64,000 nt of DNA from Rhizorhabdus histidinilytica. GTDB taxonomy: Bacteria; Pseudomonadota; Alphaproteobacteria; Sphingomonadales; Sphingomonadaceae. Below, piece by piece: positions 52,651 through 62,524 of the stretch (positions are counted from its first letter, which is position 1; every line of letters begins with the position of its first letter). A program made the translations under genes and the position numbers. The stretch is taken from positions 310,001-374,000 of the forward strand of contig NZ_FUYM01000005.1 in the NCBI RefSeq assembly GCF_900167915.1, given 5' to 3'. The notes under the pieces are model-generated. The model was not told where the DNA came from, ran no database searches, and saw only the letters and a list, made by a program, of their open reading frames with translations.

Positions 52651-53643
52651 TCAGGGCAGCAGGACGATCGACCCCGTGGTGCGCCGCCCCTCGAGCGCGC
52701 GGTGCGCGTCGGCGGCCTGGTCGAGCGGGAGCCGCAGGCCGATCTCGACACCGAGCTTGCCCTTTTCGAGCATCGCGAACAGGTCGGCGGCGGCGGCGTC
52801 CATCTCGGCGCCGGTCGCGACATAGTCGAACGCGCGCGGGCGGGTCAGGAACAGCGATCCGCGCTTGGTCAGTTCGAGCGGGCTGGTCGGCGGGACCGGG
52901 CCGGACGCATTGCCGAAGCTGACCATCAGCCCGCGTGGGCGCAGGCTGTCGAGCGAGGCTTCCCAGCTCGCCGCACCGACCCCGTCGAACACCACGTCGA
53001 CCCCTTCACCACCGGTCGCCGCACGAACGGCGGCGGCGAGTTCGCCATAGGGACAATCGAGCGCGACGTCGGCACCGAGGCCATGTGCGATCGCCGCCTT
53101 GTCGGCGTTGCCGGCATGGGCGATCACCCGTACCCCGATCGCCACGAGCCACGGTACCATCAGTCGCCCGACCCCGCCGGCCGCGGCATGGACCAGCGCG
53201 GTCTGCCCAGCTTCCATCCGGGCGCAGCCATGGACGAGCGTCTGGACGGTCACGCCCTTGAGCAGTACGGCCGCCGCCGTCTCGTCGTCGATCGCGTCGG
53301 GGAGCGCCACCAGGATCGCGGGATCGACATCGGCCCACGTGGCATAGGCACCGGGCTGGGCGGCCATATAGGCGACCCGCTGCCCGATCGCGACCCCGGC
53401 GACCCCCGCGCCGATTGCCTCGACCACGCCCGCCGCCTCGACGCCGAGCGGGGCGGGGAGCGGCTGCGGGTAGAGGCCGGTGCGGTGATAGGTGTCGATG
53501 AAGTTGACCCCGATCGCGCGGTGCCGGACGCGGACCTTGCCCGCCGCGACGGGCGTGTCCGCCAGCGGCTCGGCCTCGATCACCTCGGGACCGCCGAACC
53601 GGCTGGCGACGAGCCTATGGTCGGATGCCCTATGGTCGGACAT
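52651..53643 (-). CDS. qor: NADPH:quinone reductase (zeta-crystallin-like MDR)
   Basis: 330-residue medium-chain dehydrogenase/reductase without zinc ligands. Features: GVNFIDTYHRTGLYPQPLPA near the N-terminus, PLGVEAAGVVEAIGAGV, the quinone oxidoreductase signature TALVHAAAGGVGRLMVPWLV with the nucleotide AAxGGVG motif, and DVVFDGVGAASWEASLDSLR. E. coli QorA is 327 residues. Near a dienelactone hydrolase-like gene and ogt on the same strand. Confidence 0.92.
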   Translation of the reverse strand: MSDHRASDHRLVASRFGGPEVIEAEPLADTPVAAGKVRVRHRAIGVNFIDTYHRTGLYPQPLPAPLGVEAAGVVEAIGAGVAGVAIGQRVAYMAAQPGAYATWADVDPAILVALPDAIDDETAAAVLLKGVTVQTLVHGCARMEAGQTALVHAAAGGVGRLMVPWLVAIGVRVIAHAGNADKAAIAHGLGADVALDCPYGELAAAVRAATGGEGVDVVFDGVGAASWEASLDSLRPRGLMVSFGNASGPVPPTSPLELTKRGSLFLTRPRAFDYVATGAEMDAAAADLFAMLEKGKLGVEIGLRLPLDQAADAHRALEGRRTTGSIVLLP

Positions 53644-53649
53644 GCGCGA

Positions 53650-54348
53650 TCAGGCCAGGTGCTGGGCGAAGAAGGCCTCGGTCCGCTCGTCGGCGAGCTG
53701 CGCGGCGGCCTCGACGCGGCGCTTGCCCATCGTCGTCGCGAAGCCATGATCGACGCCGGGATAGTCGAACAGCGTCACCTTGGCATGACTGTCGAGCCCC
53801 TCGTGCATCTTTCGCTGGACCTCGGCCGGCACAAAGCCGTCGTCGCCCGCGATGTGGAGCGCCAGCGGGTGTGCGATCGCATGCGCCTCGCCGAGCAAGC
53901 CGTCGATGCCGACCGCATAATAGCCGACGCTCGCGTTGATGTCGGTACGCGCGGCGGTCATGTAGGCGAGCCGGCCGCCCAGGCAGTAGCCGACCGCGCC
54001 GACCTTGCCGCCATGGATCATCGCGCGGGTATCGCGGATCGTCGCCTCGATGTCGCGGATGCCCTGGTCCTGGTCGAACTGGCCGAACAGGTTAAGGCCC
54101 TCCTGCATCTCCTCGGGCACATCGGGGTCGAGCTCGATGCCAGGGCGGATCCGCCAGAACAGGTCGGGCGCCACCGCCAGATAGCCCTTCGCGGCCCATT
54201 GGTCGCACTTGATGCGGATGCCGTCGTTCACCCCGAAGATTTCCTGGATGACGATGATCGCCGCCTTGGGCTCGGAGACGGGCTGCGAGGTGTAGGCGAG
54301 GAATTCGTCGTCGCCGTGCAAGGTCTTGATTTCGGTATAGCTTTTCAC
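53650..54348 (-). CDS. Dienelactone hydrolase family protein
   Basis: 232-residue alpha/beta-hydrolase. Nucleophile Cys in VGAVGYCLGGRLAYM, acid Asp in HIAGDDGFVPAEV, and His in PGVDHGFATTMGKRR form the Cys-His-Asp triad of dienelactone hydrolases; KAAIIVIQEIFGVNDGIRIK is the usual opening. Members act on cyclic esters in aromatic breakdown, but many are general. Start GTG 54348 overlaps the ogt stop (GTGA), and GAGGAGG lies six bases upstream. Confidence 0.9.
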   Translation of the reverse strand: MKSYTEIKTLHGDDEFLAYTSQPVSEPKAAIIVIQEIFGVNDGIRIKCDQWAAKGYLAVAPDLFWRIRPGIELDPDVPEEMQEGLNLFGQFDQDQGIRDIEATIRDTRAMIHGGKVGAVGYCLGGRLAYMTAARTDINASVGYYAVGIDGLLGEAHAIAHPLALHIAGDDGFVPAEVQRKMHEGLDSHAKVTLFDYPGVDHGFATTMGKRRVEAAAQLADERTEAFFAQHLA

Positions 54349-54833
54349 AGAAGGCCTCCTCGTCTCTCAGGGCGTCTCTCATGGTCGAGCAACCATGTCT
54401 TCGTGATGATCCCGCGTCCGCCGGAATAATGACCGATCGTGCCGCCGCTGCCTACCACCCGGTGACAGGGGACGACGATCGGGAAGGGATTGCGGGCGCA
54501 GGCCTGGCCGATCGCGCGCGGCGCCGACCCGGCGATCCGCGCGAGCGCGCCGTAGCTCAGCGTGTCGCCGGACGGGATCGCGGTGATTGCATCGCGCAGC
54601 GCCGCCCCGCGCGGCGTCGCGGCGGGGAGCAGCGGCAGCTCGAACGTCGCCGCGCCGTCCTCGAAATAGGCGTGGAGCTGGCGGATCGCCTCGGCCGCCG
54701 GTCCCTCCGCCGGCGCGTCGTCGATATCGTCGGGCGCGGTGCGATCGCCGAGGATGTGGATCGCGCGCAGCCAATGCGCATCGGCCTCGATCAGGATCGG
54801 GCCGAGCGGGGAGGGAAGCAGGGTCGTCGTCAT
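54345..54833 (-). CDS. ogt: Methylated-DNA--[protein]-cysteine S-methyltransferase
   Basis: 162-residue suicidal repair protein that removes alkyl groups from O6-alkylguanine. The acceptor Cys lies in IVVPCHRVVGSGGTIGHYSG; helix-turn-helix region DTLSYGALARIAGSAPRAIG and Asn-x-x-P in ARNPFPIV are conserved. No Ada regulatory domain is fused. ATG 54833 is chosen; the frame continues upstream without homology. Four-base overlap with the hydrolase gene. Confidence 0.93.
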   Translation of the reverse strand: MTTTLLPSPLGPILIEADAHWLRAIHILGDRTAPDDIDDAPAEGPAAEAIRQLHAYFEDGAATFELPLLPAATPRGAALRDAITAIPSGDTLSYGALARIAGSAPRAIGQACARNPFPIVVPCHRVVGSGGTIGHYSGGRGIITKTWLLDHERRPERRGGLL

Positions 54834-54934
54834 CGGGGCATCTTCGCGGAGATCAAGGGGGCGGGCAATATGGACAGAGGCTCCGCGAAACTCTAGCCAT
54901 GGGGCGGGACGTTTCAATGACCCGGAGGGCGTGC

Positions 54935-55180
54935 ATGAAGATCACCGTCGACGTCGATTGCACGCCCGAGGAGGCGCGCCGCTTCATGGGGCTGCCCGAC
55001 CTGTCGAGCGTCCATGACGCCTATGTCGAGAAGATGAAGAAGACGATCGAGGAGGGGGTGACCCCCGACACGCTCGACACGATGATGCGCAACTGGATGC
55101 CGATGGGCGAGGCCGGCATGAACATGTGGCGCACGATGTTCGACCAGATCGGCCGTGCCGCCGGCACCCCTGGAAAATAG
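54935..55180 (+). CDS. DUF6489 family protein
   Basis: 81-residue protein: MKITVDVDCTPEEARRFMGL, PDLSSVHDAYVEKMKKTIEE, then DTMMRNWMPMGEAGMNMWRT and a short end. The CTPEEARRFMGLPD block is distinctive of DUF6489, a sphingomonad and related alphaproteobacterial family of unknown function. GGAGG lies six bases before ATG 54935. Its 3' end overlaps the mnmE start by 26 bases. Confidence 0.83.
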   Translation: MKITVDVDCTPEEARRFMGLPDLSSVHDAYVEKMKKTIEEGVTPDTLDTMMRNWMPMGEAGMNMWRTMFDQIGRAAGTPGK

Positions 55181-56477
55181 CCCCGGCGCTTCGGCGTCCG
55201 ACACGATCTTCGCGCTGTCGAGCGGCGCCCCGCCGGCGGGGGTCGCGGTGGTGCGGGTCAGCGGACCGATGGCGGGCGCGGCGATCGACCGGCTGACCGG
55301 CGGCCGGCCGCGCCCCGCCGCGCGCCGCGCGAGCCTGCGCATCCTGACCGATCCCGCCAGCGGGACGACGCTCGACCGGGCGCTGCTGCTCTGGCTGCCC
55401 GGGCCCGGCACCGCCACCGGGGAGGACATGGCAGAGCTCCATCTCCATGGCGGCCGCGCGGTGACGGCGGCGGTGCTCGCGGCGCTCGGCCGGCTGCCGG
55501 GCCTGCGTCCCGCCGTGGCCGGCGAGTTCACCCGCCGCGCCTTCGAGACAGGGCGGATCGACCTCAACGAGGCCGAGGCGCTCGGCGACCTGCTCGCCGC
55601 CGAGACCGAGGCGCAGCGCCGCAACGCGATGCTGCTCGCGGGCGGGGCACTGAGCCGTGCTCTGGAGGGCTGGCAGCATCGGGTGCTGTCGCTGGCGGCG
55701 CGGCTTGAGGCGCAGCTCGACTTTTCCGACGAGGAGGACGTCGCGCCGCTCGACCCCGGCTTTGCCTCGGAGCTCGCCGCACTCGACGCCGAGGTGGCGC
55801 GCTGGCGCGGCCGGCTTCCCGTGGAACGCCTGCGCGACGGCGTCCGGGTGGTGCTCGCGGGCCCGCCCAATGCCGGCAAGTCGACGCTGCTCAACGCCTT
55901 GGCCGGGCGCGAGGCGGCGATCGTCACGCCGATCGCCGGGACGACGCGCGACCTGATCGAGGCGCCGGTGGCGTTGGGCGGCGTGCCCTTCCTGCTCACC
56001 GATACCGCCGGGCTCCACGCGGGGACGGGCGACGCGGTCGAGGCGATCGGCATCGATCGCGCGGCCCAGGCGATCGCCGCCGCCGACATCGTCCTCTGGC
56101 TCGGCGATCCCGGATCGGCGCCGGCGGGCGCGGTCCGGGTCGGCGCCCAGGCCGACCGGCGAACGCTCGACCCTGCCGCGCACGACCTGCTCGTCTCCGC
56201 GCAGAGCGGCGCGGGGATGGACGAGCTCGTCACGCTGCTGCTTGATTGCGCCGCGACGCTGCTGCCGGGGGAAGGCGAGGCGGCGCTGTCGGCGCGGCAG
56301 CGCGCGGCGCTCGACCGGCTTGGCGAGGCGCTGGCGCTGGCGCAGGGGGAGGGCGATCCGATCCTCGTCGCCGAGGGACTGCGCCTCGCCCGCGCCGCGA
56401 TCGACGCGTTGACCGGGCGTGCTGGCACCGAGGACATGCTCGACGGCCTGTTCGGCCGCTTCTGCATCGGCAAATGA
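55155..56477 (+). CDS. mnmE: tRNA uridine-5-carboxymethylaminomethyl modification GTPase MnmE
   Basis: 440-residue GTPase that with MnmG modifies U34 of several tRNAs. N-terminal folate-binding domain (IFALSSGAPPAGVAVVRVSG, AELHLHGGRAVTAAVL, FTRRAFETGRIDLNEAEAL), G domain with G1 GPPNAGKSTLLNAL, G2 TTRD, G3 DTAGLH; the C-terminus ends FCIGK, carrying the conserved C(I/L/V)GK. The G4 NKxD motif is not obvious: AQADRRTLDP occupies that place. Start GTG 55155 inside the DUF6489 gene. A parS site lies between it and mnmG. Confidence 0.95.
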   Translation: MPPAPLENSPGASASDTIFALSSGAPPAGVAVVRVSGPMAGAAIDRLTGGRPRPAARRASLRILTDPASGTTLDRALLLWLPGPGTATGEDMAELHLHGGRAVTAAVLAALGRLPGLRPAVAGEFTRRAFETGRIDLNEAEALGDLLAAETEAQRRNAMLLAGGALSRALEGWQHRVLSLAARLEAQLDFSDEEDVAPLDPGFASELAALDAEVARWRGRLPVERLRDGVRVVLAGPPNAGKSTLLNALAGREAAIVTPIAGTTRDLIEAPVALGGVPFLLTDTAGLHAGTGDAVEAIGIDRAAQAIAAADIVLWLGDPGSAPAGAVRVGAQADRRTLDPAAHDLLVSAQSGAGMDELVTLLLDCAATLLPGEGEAALSARQRAALDRLGEALALAQGEGDPILVAEGLRLARAAIDALTGRAGTEDMLDGLFGRFCIGK

Positions 56478-56480
56478 GGA

Positions 56481-56496
56481 TGTTCCACGTGGAACA
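56481..56496. promoter_or_regulatory. parS: parS site 1
   Basis: TGTTCCACGTGGAACA, a perfect 16-base palindrome and the alphaproteobacterial variant of the ParB-binding centromere. Located in the 57-base gap between mnmE and mnmG, 2.5 kb before parA. Confidence 0.92.
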
Positions 56497-56534
56497 TTTT
56501 TGACTCCGGCGGCAGGGTCGGATAGCGCGCTCGC

Positions 56535-58394
56535 ATGGCGGACAGCTTCGATGTGATCGTGGTCGGCGGCGGCCATGCCGGCTGCGAGGCGGCGGCGGCG
56601 GCGGCGCGGATGGGCGCGCGCACCGCGCTCGTCAGCATGCGGCGCGACATGATCGGGGCCATGTCCTGCAACCCTGCGATCGGAGGACTCGGCAAGGGCC
56701 ATCTCGTTCGCGAGGTCGATGCCTGCGATGGGCTGATCGCCCGCGCCGCGGATCGTGCCGCGATCCATTATCGCATGCTCAACAGCAGCAAGGGCGCGGC
56801 GGTTCATGGGCCACGCATTCAGGCCGACCGCAAGCTCTATAAGGCAGCGATTCACGACCTGCTCGCCGAGCTCCCGATGCTGGAAATCATTGAAGGCGCG
56901 GCTGAGAGGTTGCTGGTTGAGGATGTTTCACGTGGAACATCCGGCCTGGTCCTGGCCGACGGGCGGAGGTTGACGGCACGAGCGGTGGTGCTTGCGACGG
57001 GAACCTTCCTCAACGCCAGGCTTCACTTCGGGATGGACTGCCGCGCCGGCGGACGTGTGGGGGAGGCGGCGGCCGTCGAACTTGCCGAGCAGCTGCGCGC
57101 CCTTGATCTGCCGATCGCCCGGCTCAAGACCGGGACTCCGCCGCGGCTCGATGGACGGACGATCGACTGGGCCCAGCTCGACCGCCAGCCTTCGGACGAG
57201 GGGAGGTGGACCTTCTCGGCGCTCACGCCGCGCCGCCTCGTTCCGCAGCTCGCCTGCGCGATCACCCGGACCAATCAGCGCACCCATGACGTGATCCGCG
57301 CTGGACTCGACCGGTCGCCGCTCTACTCGGGCGCGATAACCGGCGTCGGGCCGCGCTATTGCCCGTCGATCGAGGACAAGGTCCACCGCTTCGGCGATCG
57401 CGACGGGCACCAGATATTCCTCGAACCCGAGGGCCTCGACGATCACACCATCTATCCCAATGGCGTCTCGACCTCGCTGCCCGAGGATGTTCAACGCGCG
57501 ATGCTGCGGACCGTGCCGGGGCTCGAGCGGGTCGAGATTCTCCAGCCCGGCTATGCCGTCGAATATGATTATATCGATCCACGTGCGCTGACCGCCGGGC
57601 TTGGGCTGCGGGCTCTGCCGGGCCTGTTCTGCGCCGGGCAGATCAACGGCACCACCGGTTATGAGGAGGCCGCCGCGCAGGGGCTCGCCGCCGGGATGAA
57701 TGCAGCCGCCTTCGCGGCCGGCCAGCCCGAAATCCATTTCGACCGGGCGACCAGCTATATCGGCGTTATGATCGACGACCTTACGCTGCAGGGCGTGTCC
57801 GAACCTTATCGCATGCTCACCGCCCGCGCCGAGTATCGGCTGCGGCTGCGCGCCGACAACGCCGGCAGCCGCCTGACCGGCTGGGCAGACTCGCATGGCG
57901 CGATCTCGGCTACGCGCCGGATGTTCCACGTGGAACGTGAAGCGCACCGCATGGCTATGGCCGATCGCCTCGCGACGCGCATCGCCGGGTCAGGCGAGCT
58001 GGTCGCGGCCGGCGCGGCGGTCGCCGACGACCATGGCCGGCGGTCGCTGGCCGAGTGGCTGCGGTTCCCCGAGGTCGGCGACGCCACACTGATTGCCCTG
58101 GCGCCCGAGCTCGCCGCGGTCCCGGAGGATGTCCGCGCCGAGGTGATCCAGGACGGCCGCTACGCGCCCTATCTCGCTCGCCAGGACCAGGAGATCGCTC
58201 GGCTGCGCGCCGATGAGCGGATCGGTCTCGCCGCGATCGCGGACTATGGTGCGATCGCCGGACTGTCGAACGAGATGGTCGAGCGCCTCAACGTAGCGCG
58301 TCCCGCCGATCTCGCCGCGGCGGGGCGGGTGCGCGGCGTCACCCCGGCCGCGCTCGCCGCCATCATGGTCCACGCCCGGCGGCTCGCGGCATGA
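56535..58394 (+). CDS. mnmG: tRNA uridine-5-carboxymethylaminomethyl modification enzyme MnmG
   Basis: 619-residue FAD enzyme, partner of MnmE. FAD motif [20 protein letters not shown], then [45 protein letters not shown] and [21 protein letters not shown]-terminal tRNA-binding helical domain ending [15 protein letters not shown]. Length typical. Two parS sites lie inside it: 56924-56939, read as DVSRGT, and 57922-57937, read as FHVER; both fall in loops or variable regions. Overlaps rsmG by four bases. Confidence 0.97.
   Translation: MADSFDVIVVGGGHAGCEAAAAAARMGARTALVSMRRDMIGAMSCNPAIGGLGKGHLVREVDACDGLIARAADRAAIHYRMLNSSKGAAVHGPRIQADRKLYKAAIHDLLAELPMLEIIEGAAERLLVEDVSRGTSGLVLADGRRLTARAVVLATGTFLNARLHFGMDCRAGGRVGEAAAVELAEQLRALDLPIARLKTGTPPRLDGRTIDWAQLDRQPSDEGRWTFSALTPRRLVPQLACAITRTNQRTHDVIRAGLDRSPLYSGAITGVGPRYCPSIEDKVHRFGDRDGHQIFLEPEGLDDHTIYPNGVSTSLPEDVQRAMLRTVPGLERVEILQPGYAVEYDYIDPRALTAGLGLRALPGLFCAGQINGTTGYEEAAAQGLAAGMNAAAFAAGQPEIHFDRATSYIGVMIDDLTLQGVSEPYRMLTARAEYRLRLRADNAGSRLTGWADSHGAISATRRMFHVEREAHRMAMADRLATRIAGSGELVAAGAAVADDHGRRSLAEWLRFPEVGDATLIALAPELAAVPEDVRAEVIQDGRYAPYLARQDQEIARLRADERIGLAAIADYGAIAGLSNEMVERLNVARPADLAAAGRVRGVTPAALAAIMVHARRLAA
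56924..56939. promoter_or_regulatory. parS: parS site 2, inside mnmG
   Basis: TGTTTCACGTGGAACA differs from site 1 at one base, giving an asymmetric TTTCACGTGGAA core that matches the Caulobacter consensus GTTTCACGTGGAAC. Read in frame as D-V-S-R-G-T. Confidence 0.9.
57922..57937. promoter_or_regulatory. parS: parS site 3, inside mnmG
   Basis: TGTTCCACGTGGAACG, 15 of 16 bases of site 1. Read in frame as M-F-H-V-E-R. Confidence 0.88.
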
Positions 58395-59044
58395 GCATGA
58401 CCGAGCAGGAGGCGCGCGCCTGGATCGAGGGGTGTGTTCCACGTGGAACAATGACGGGGCTGGAAAAATTCGTCGCGATGATCCTCGACGAGATGCCGCG
58501 ACAGAACCTCATCGCGGCCTCGACCGCCGAGCATATCTGGAGCCGCCATATCGTCGATTCGGCGCAGCTCGTGCCGATGGTCGGCGGGGGCGGTCCGCTG
58601 CGCTGGATCGATCTCGGTTCGGGCGCCGGCTTCCCCGGCATGGTCGTGGCGCTGATGCTGCCAGAGGTCCGCATGACGCTGGTCGAGTCGCGCCGCAAGC
58701 GGATCGACTTTCTGCGCTTCATGGCCGAATCGCTCGGTATCGCTGATCGGGTGGCGGTGGCGGGCCAGCGGCTCGAGATGCTCGACTCGAGCCCGTATGA
58801 CGTGATCAGCGCCCGGGCTTTCGCTCCGCTCGATCGGCTGTTGCCGCTCGCGCACCGTTTTTCGCACGATGCCACGCTCTGGCTGTTGCCGAAGGGACGT
58901 AGCGCTGCATCCGAACTGGAAGCCGTAACCACTTCGTGGCAGGGTGATTTCCGGGTCGTGCCAAGCAAGACCGACCCGGACGCGGCGATCATCGTCGCGT
59001 CGCAGGTTCAGCCGCAGGGCAAAGGTCAAAAGGGACGCCGATGA
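58391..59044 (+). CDS. rsmG: 16S rRNA (guanine527-N7)-methyltransferase RsmG
   Basis: 217-residue methyltransferase. Motif [41 protein letters not shown], then [20 protein letters not shown] and [35 protein letters not shown] is the usual opening block. A parS site near its start is read C-V-P-R-G-T, equivalent to the V-S-R-E-T found at this point in many RsmG proteins whose genes contain parS. Overlaps mnmG and parA by four bases each. Confidence 0.95.
   Translation: MSMTEQEARAWIEGCVPRGTMTGLEKFVAMILDEMPRQNLIAASTAEHIWSRHIVDSAQLVPMVGGGGPLRWIDLGSGAGFPGMVVALMLPEVRMTLVESRRKRIDFLRFMAESLGIADRVAVAGQRLEMLDSSPYDVISARAFAPLDRLLPLAHRFSHDATLWLLPKGRSAASELEAVTTSWQGDFRVVPSKTDPDAAIIVASQVQPQGKGQKGRR
58435..58450. 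promoter_or_regulatory. parS: parS site 4, inside rsmG
   Basis: TGTTCCACGTGGAACA, perfect and identical to site 1, 44 bases into rsmG and 0.6 kb before parA. Confidence 0.92.
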
Positions 59045-59816
59045 TCCGCATCGCGATCGCCAACCAGAAGGGCGGGGTGGGCAAGACGACCACCGCGATC
59101 AACCTCGCCACCGCGCTGGCGGCGACCGGCTGGCGGGTGCTGCTCGTCGACTTCGACCCGCAGGGCAACGCGTCGACCGGGCTCGGCGTCGAGCAGGCGT
59201 CGCGGGAGCGGTCGAGCTATGAGCTGCTTCGCCGCGACTGCTCGCTCGGCGAGGCGGTGGTCGCGACCAGGATCCCGCGGCTCGATATCGTGCCGGCGAC
59301 GGTCGACCTGACCGGCGCCGAGATCGAGCTGATCGACGTCGAGAAGCGTACCCACCGGCTCCACGATGCGCTCGCCCAGGACGAGAATCGCTGGGACGTC
59401 TGTCTGATCGATTGTCCGCCTTCGCTCGGCCTGTTGACCGTCAACGCGCTGGTCGCGGCGAACATGATGCTGGTGCCGCTGCAGTGCGAATTCTTCGCAC
59501 TGGAGGGGCTGACCCAGCTGCTCCAGACGATCGAGCGGGTGCGCGCGCGCTTCAATCCGCAGCTCTCGATCCTGGGAGTCGCGCTGACCATGTACGACCG
59601 GCGCAATCGGCTGTCCGAACAGGTGGCCGCCGATGTGCGCGATGTTCTGGGGAATGTGGTGTTCGATACGGTGATCCCGCGCAACGTCCGCCTGTCCGAA
59701 GCGCCGAGCCATGGTGTGCCGGCGCTGATCTACGACCATCGCTGCCCGGGGTCCGAGGCCTATATCGCCCTTGCGCGCGAGTGCATCGCCCGGCTCACCA
59801 ACAAGGCGCAGGCGGC

Positions 59817-59820
<4 letters not shown>
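59041..59820 (+). CDS. parA: Chromosome partitioning ATPase ParA
   Basis: 259-residue Walker-type ATPase that moves ParB-parS complexes to segregate the origin. Deviant Walker A NQKGGVGKTTTAINLATAL from residue 8, DFDPQGNASTGLG, Walker B LIDCPPSLGLLTVNALVAAN, and C-terminal IPRNVRLSEAPSHGVPALIY, all typical of chromosomal ParA/Soj. Overlaps rsmG (ATGA) and parB (ATGA), so rsmG-parA-parB are coupled. Distinct from MipZ at 6482. Confidence 0.97.
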
Positions 59821-60716
<896 letters not shown>

Positions 60717-60787
60717 GACGGCGTGCGAAGCGCCTCGGATGGGGTGGCGGTTCCTGCGGCCAAGTCCTTGATTTCGAATCGGTGAAA

Positions 60788-60858
60788 CCGTTCGTCCCGA
60801 GCGAAGTCGAGGGACGTTTGCTCCCGGAACGTGTCTCGACTGCGCTGGACACGAACGG
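60788..60858. repeat. Paired repeat of the CCGTTCGTCCCGAGC family
   Basis: CCGTTCGTCCCGAGCGAAGT... (60788-60816) returns inverted as ...CTGGACACGAACGG (to 60858). Related to the hairpin at 17274-17314. The rest of the parB-holA gap (60717-60970) shows no gene; a degenerate hairpin CTCCAGCCTCTGCTGGAG lies at 60907-60924. Confidence 0.72.
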
Positions 60859-60970
60859 ACCTTCCGTTCAGTGCTTCACACGGCGTCTCAACATCGAATA
60901 GATATGGGCTCCAGCCTCTGCTGGAGCGACGGGGTGTTGAGACTTTGGTCGAGCTACCTCACAGCCGGTC

Positions 60971-61993
60971 TCAGCGGCGAGCCGAGGCCGCGACCCGCGC
61001 GATGGTGAGAAGTTCCTCGCCGATCAATATCATGCCGGGCGATCCTGAGCGCTTATAGGCGCGTTCGAGCGCGGCGAGGCGGGTGGTGGCGGTGGCGATG
61101 CGGTCCGGCGACCAGCGCTGAAGAAGCCCGGCCACCACCTTCTGATCCTTCCAGAAGATCGCCTTGCCGGCGCCCGCCATCACTGCGTCGACGCTCTGGC
61201 CAGCGGCGACCTCGGCCCGCAACGGGGCGATCTGGGCCAGGCGGCGGAGCACCGCGCGGACCGCGCCGATCGCTTCGGGGGCGCCGATCAGCGCCAGCTC
61301 GGCCGCCGCCTGTTCGGGCCGTCCGCCCATCACCGCGTCGACGATCGCGCTGAGGTCGCTCTCGTCGTTGACCGCGCCGACCGTCTCGAAGGCGGCCGCA
61401 TCGGCGGGCCTGGGATCGTCCGGGCTGGCGTCGAGGAACAGCGCCAGCTTCTCCAGCTCGCGGGCGATCAGCGCCCGATCGGCATTGGTCGCGGCGACGA
61501 TCGCCTGCGCGGCGCGCGGATCGAGCCGCAGCCCCAGCTCGCGGGCGATCTCGACCGCAACCTGGTCGGCGGCGCGGCCCTCGGGCAGGTAGGAGGCGAA
61601 GGCGAGCGCCATCGGCGAGGCGAGGGCGAGCTTCACCAGCTTCGCGTCCTTGCGCAGGTTCCCCGCGACCACGACCACCGGATTGCCGGCCGAGGGTGCT
61701 TCCAGCAGCGCCTGCGCGGCATCGATGATCTCGTCGCCGGCCGGATCGACGCGGATGTGGCGGGCGCCGCCGAACAGCGAGATCGAGGCGGCCTCGTCGG
61801 CGAGCCGCGCCGGGTCCTCCTTGAGCTGCGCGCCGGCGATGTCGATCCGCTCGGCCTCGGCGCCCATCGCCTTGTCGATACGCGCGGCGAGGGCGCGCGA
61901 TCCCGACTCGTCGGGGCCGTAGAGGAGGATCAGCCGGACGGCGGGATCGGGCCGGTCGAGCGCCCGCTGGATCTGGCCGGCATCGGCTTTCAT
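60971..61993 (-). CDS. holA: DNA polymerase III delta subunit
   Basis: 340-residue clamp-loader subunit that opens the DnaN ring. N-terminal ATPase-like domain: VRLILLYGPDESGSRALAAR with a degenerate P-loop, VVVVAGNLRKDAKLVKLALA, and helical domains ARELEKLALF, GAVRAVLRRLAQIAPLRAEV. Length typical. Start ATG 61993 is 24 bases downstream of the lptE stop; leuS-lptE-holA is a conserved operon order in proteobacteria. Convergent with parB. Confidence 0.93.
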   Translation of the reverse strand: MKADAGQIQRALDRPDPAVRLILLYGPDESGSRALAARIDKAMGAEAERIDIAGAQLKEDPARLADEAASISLFGGARHIRVDPAGDEIIDAAQALLEAPSAGNPVVVVAGNLRKDAKLVKLALASPMALAFASYLPEGRAADQVAVEIARELGLRLDPRAAQAIVAATNADRALIARELEKLALFLDASPDDPRPADAAAFETVGAVNDESDLSAIVDAVMGGRPEQAAAELALIGAPEAIGAVRAVLRRLAQIAPLRAEVAAGQSVDAVMAGAGKAIFWKDQKVVAGLLQRWSPDRIATATTRLAALERAYKRSGSPGMILIGEELLTIARVAASARR

Positions 61994-62017
61994 GGGGCGC
62001 TCATCGGCATCGCGCGC

Positions 62018-62524
62018 TCACTGGCCCGCGCTGCGCCCCGCATAGGTGGCGAGGCGCGCGACGATCTGGTCGGCGAGATTCTCGGTCAGCCGTTCGAGCG
62101 CGGTCTGCTCGGCGGCGACGGTGGCATATTCGGAGCCGGTGACATCGATCCCGGCGTCGGCCGCGGCGGTCTGGTCAAGCAGCACGCCGCCGGTCGCCGC
62201 ATCGAGCAGGCGGTAGCGCGCGCGCAACGTGCGCCGCTCGCGGCTTACCGCATTGTCCTGGCGGATACCGAAGCCGGTGATCTGGTCGTCGAGCTCGACT
62301 TCAAGCCGGAAGCGCGGGGTCGTCTCGCCCTGGCGATGGAGCCGGTCGTTGAGCGCGTTGCGGATCAGCCAGCCGCTCTGGCCGCCGACCGGCGCGACCT
62401 CGACCGCGCGCAGGGATGAGGCGACCGATCCGGCGCCGCCGTCGGCGTAGAGCGGCCGGAGCGCGCAGCCGGGCAACGCCGCGACAGCAGCGGCGAGGGC
62501 GATCAGGGCCGCCAGCCGCTTCAT
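62018..62524 (-). CDS. lptE: LPS-assembly lipoprotein LptE
   Basis: 168-residue outer-membrane lipoprotein that plugs LptD during LPS insertion. Lipobox [15 protein letters not shown], in which CGFxLR-like CALRPLY is typical of Lpt[21 protein letters not shown] and the C-terminal helix [16 protein letters not shown] follow. Size matches alphaproteobacterial LptE. Overlaps leuS by four bases and precedes holA, the usual order. Confidence 0.92.
   Translation of the reverse strand: MKRLAALIALAAAVAALPGCALRPLYADGGAGSVASSLRAVEVAPVGGQSGWLIRNALNDRLHRQGETTPRFRLEVELDDQITGFGIRQDNAVSRERRTLRARYRLLDAATGGVLLDQTAAADAGIDVTGSEYATVAAEQTALERLTENLADQIVARLATYAGRSAGQ

Noticed and set aside
55819-55829. Possible additional parS half-site (CCGTGGAAC) in mnmE
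   Set aside because: Only one half matches; the palindrome is missing on the left side.
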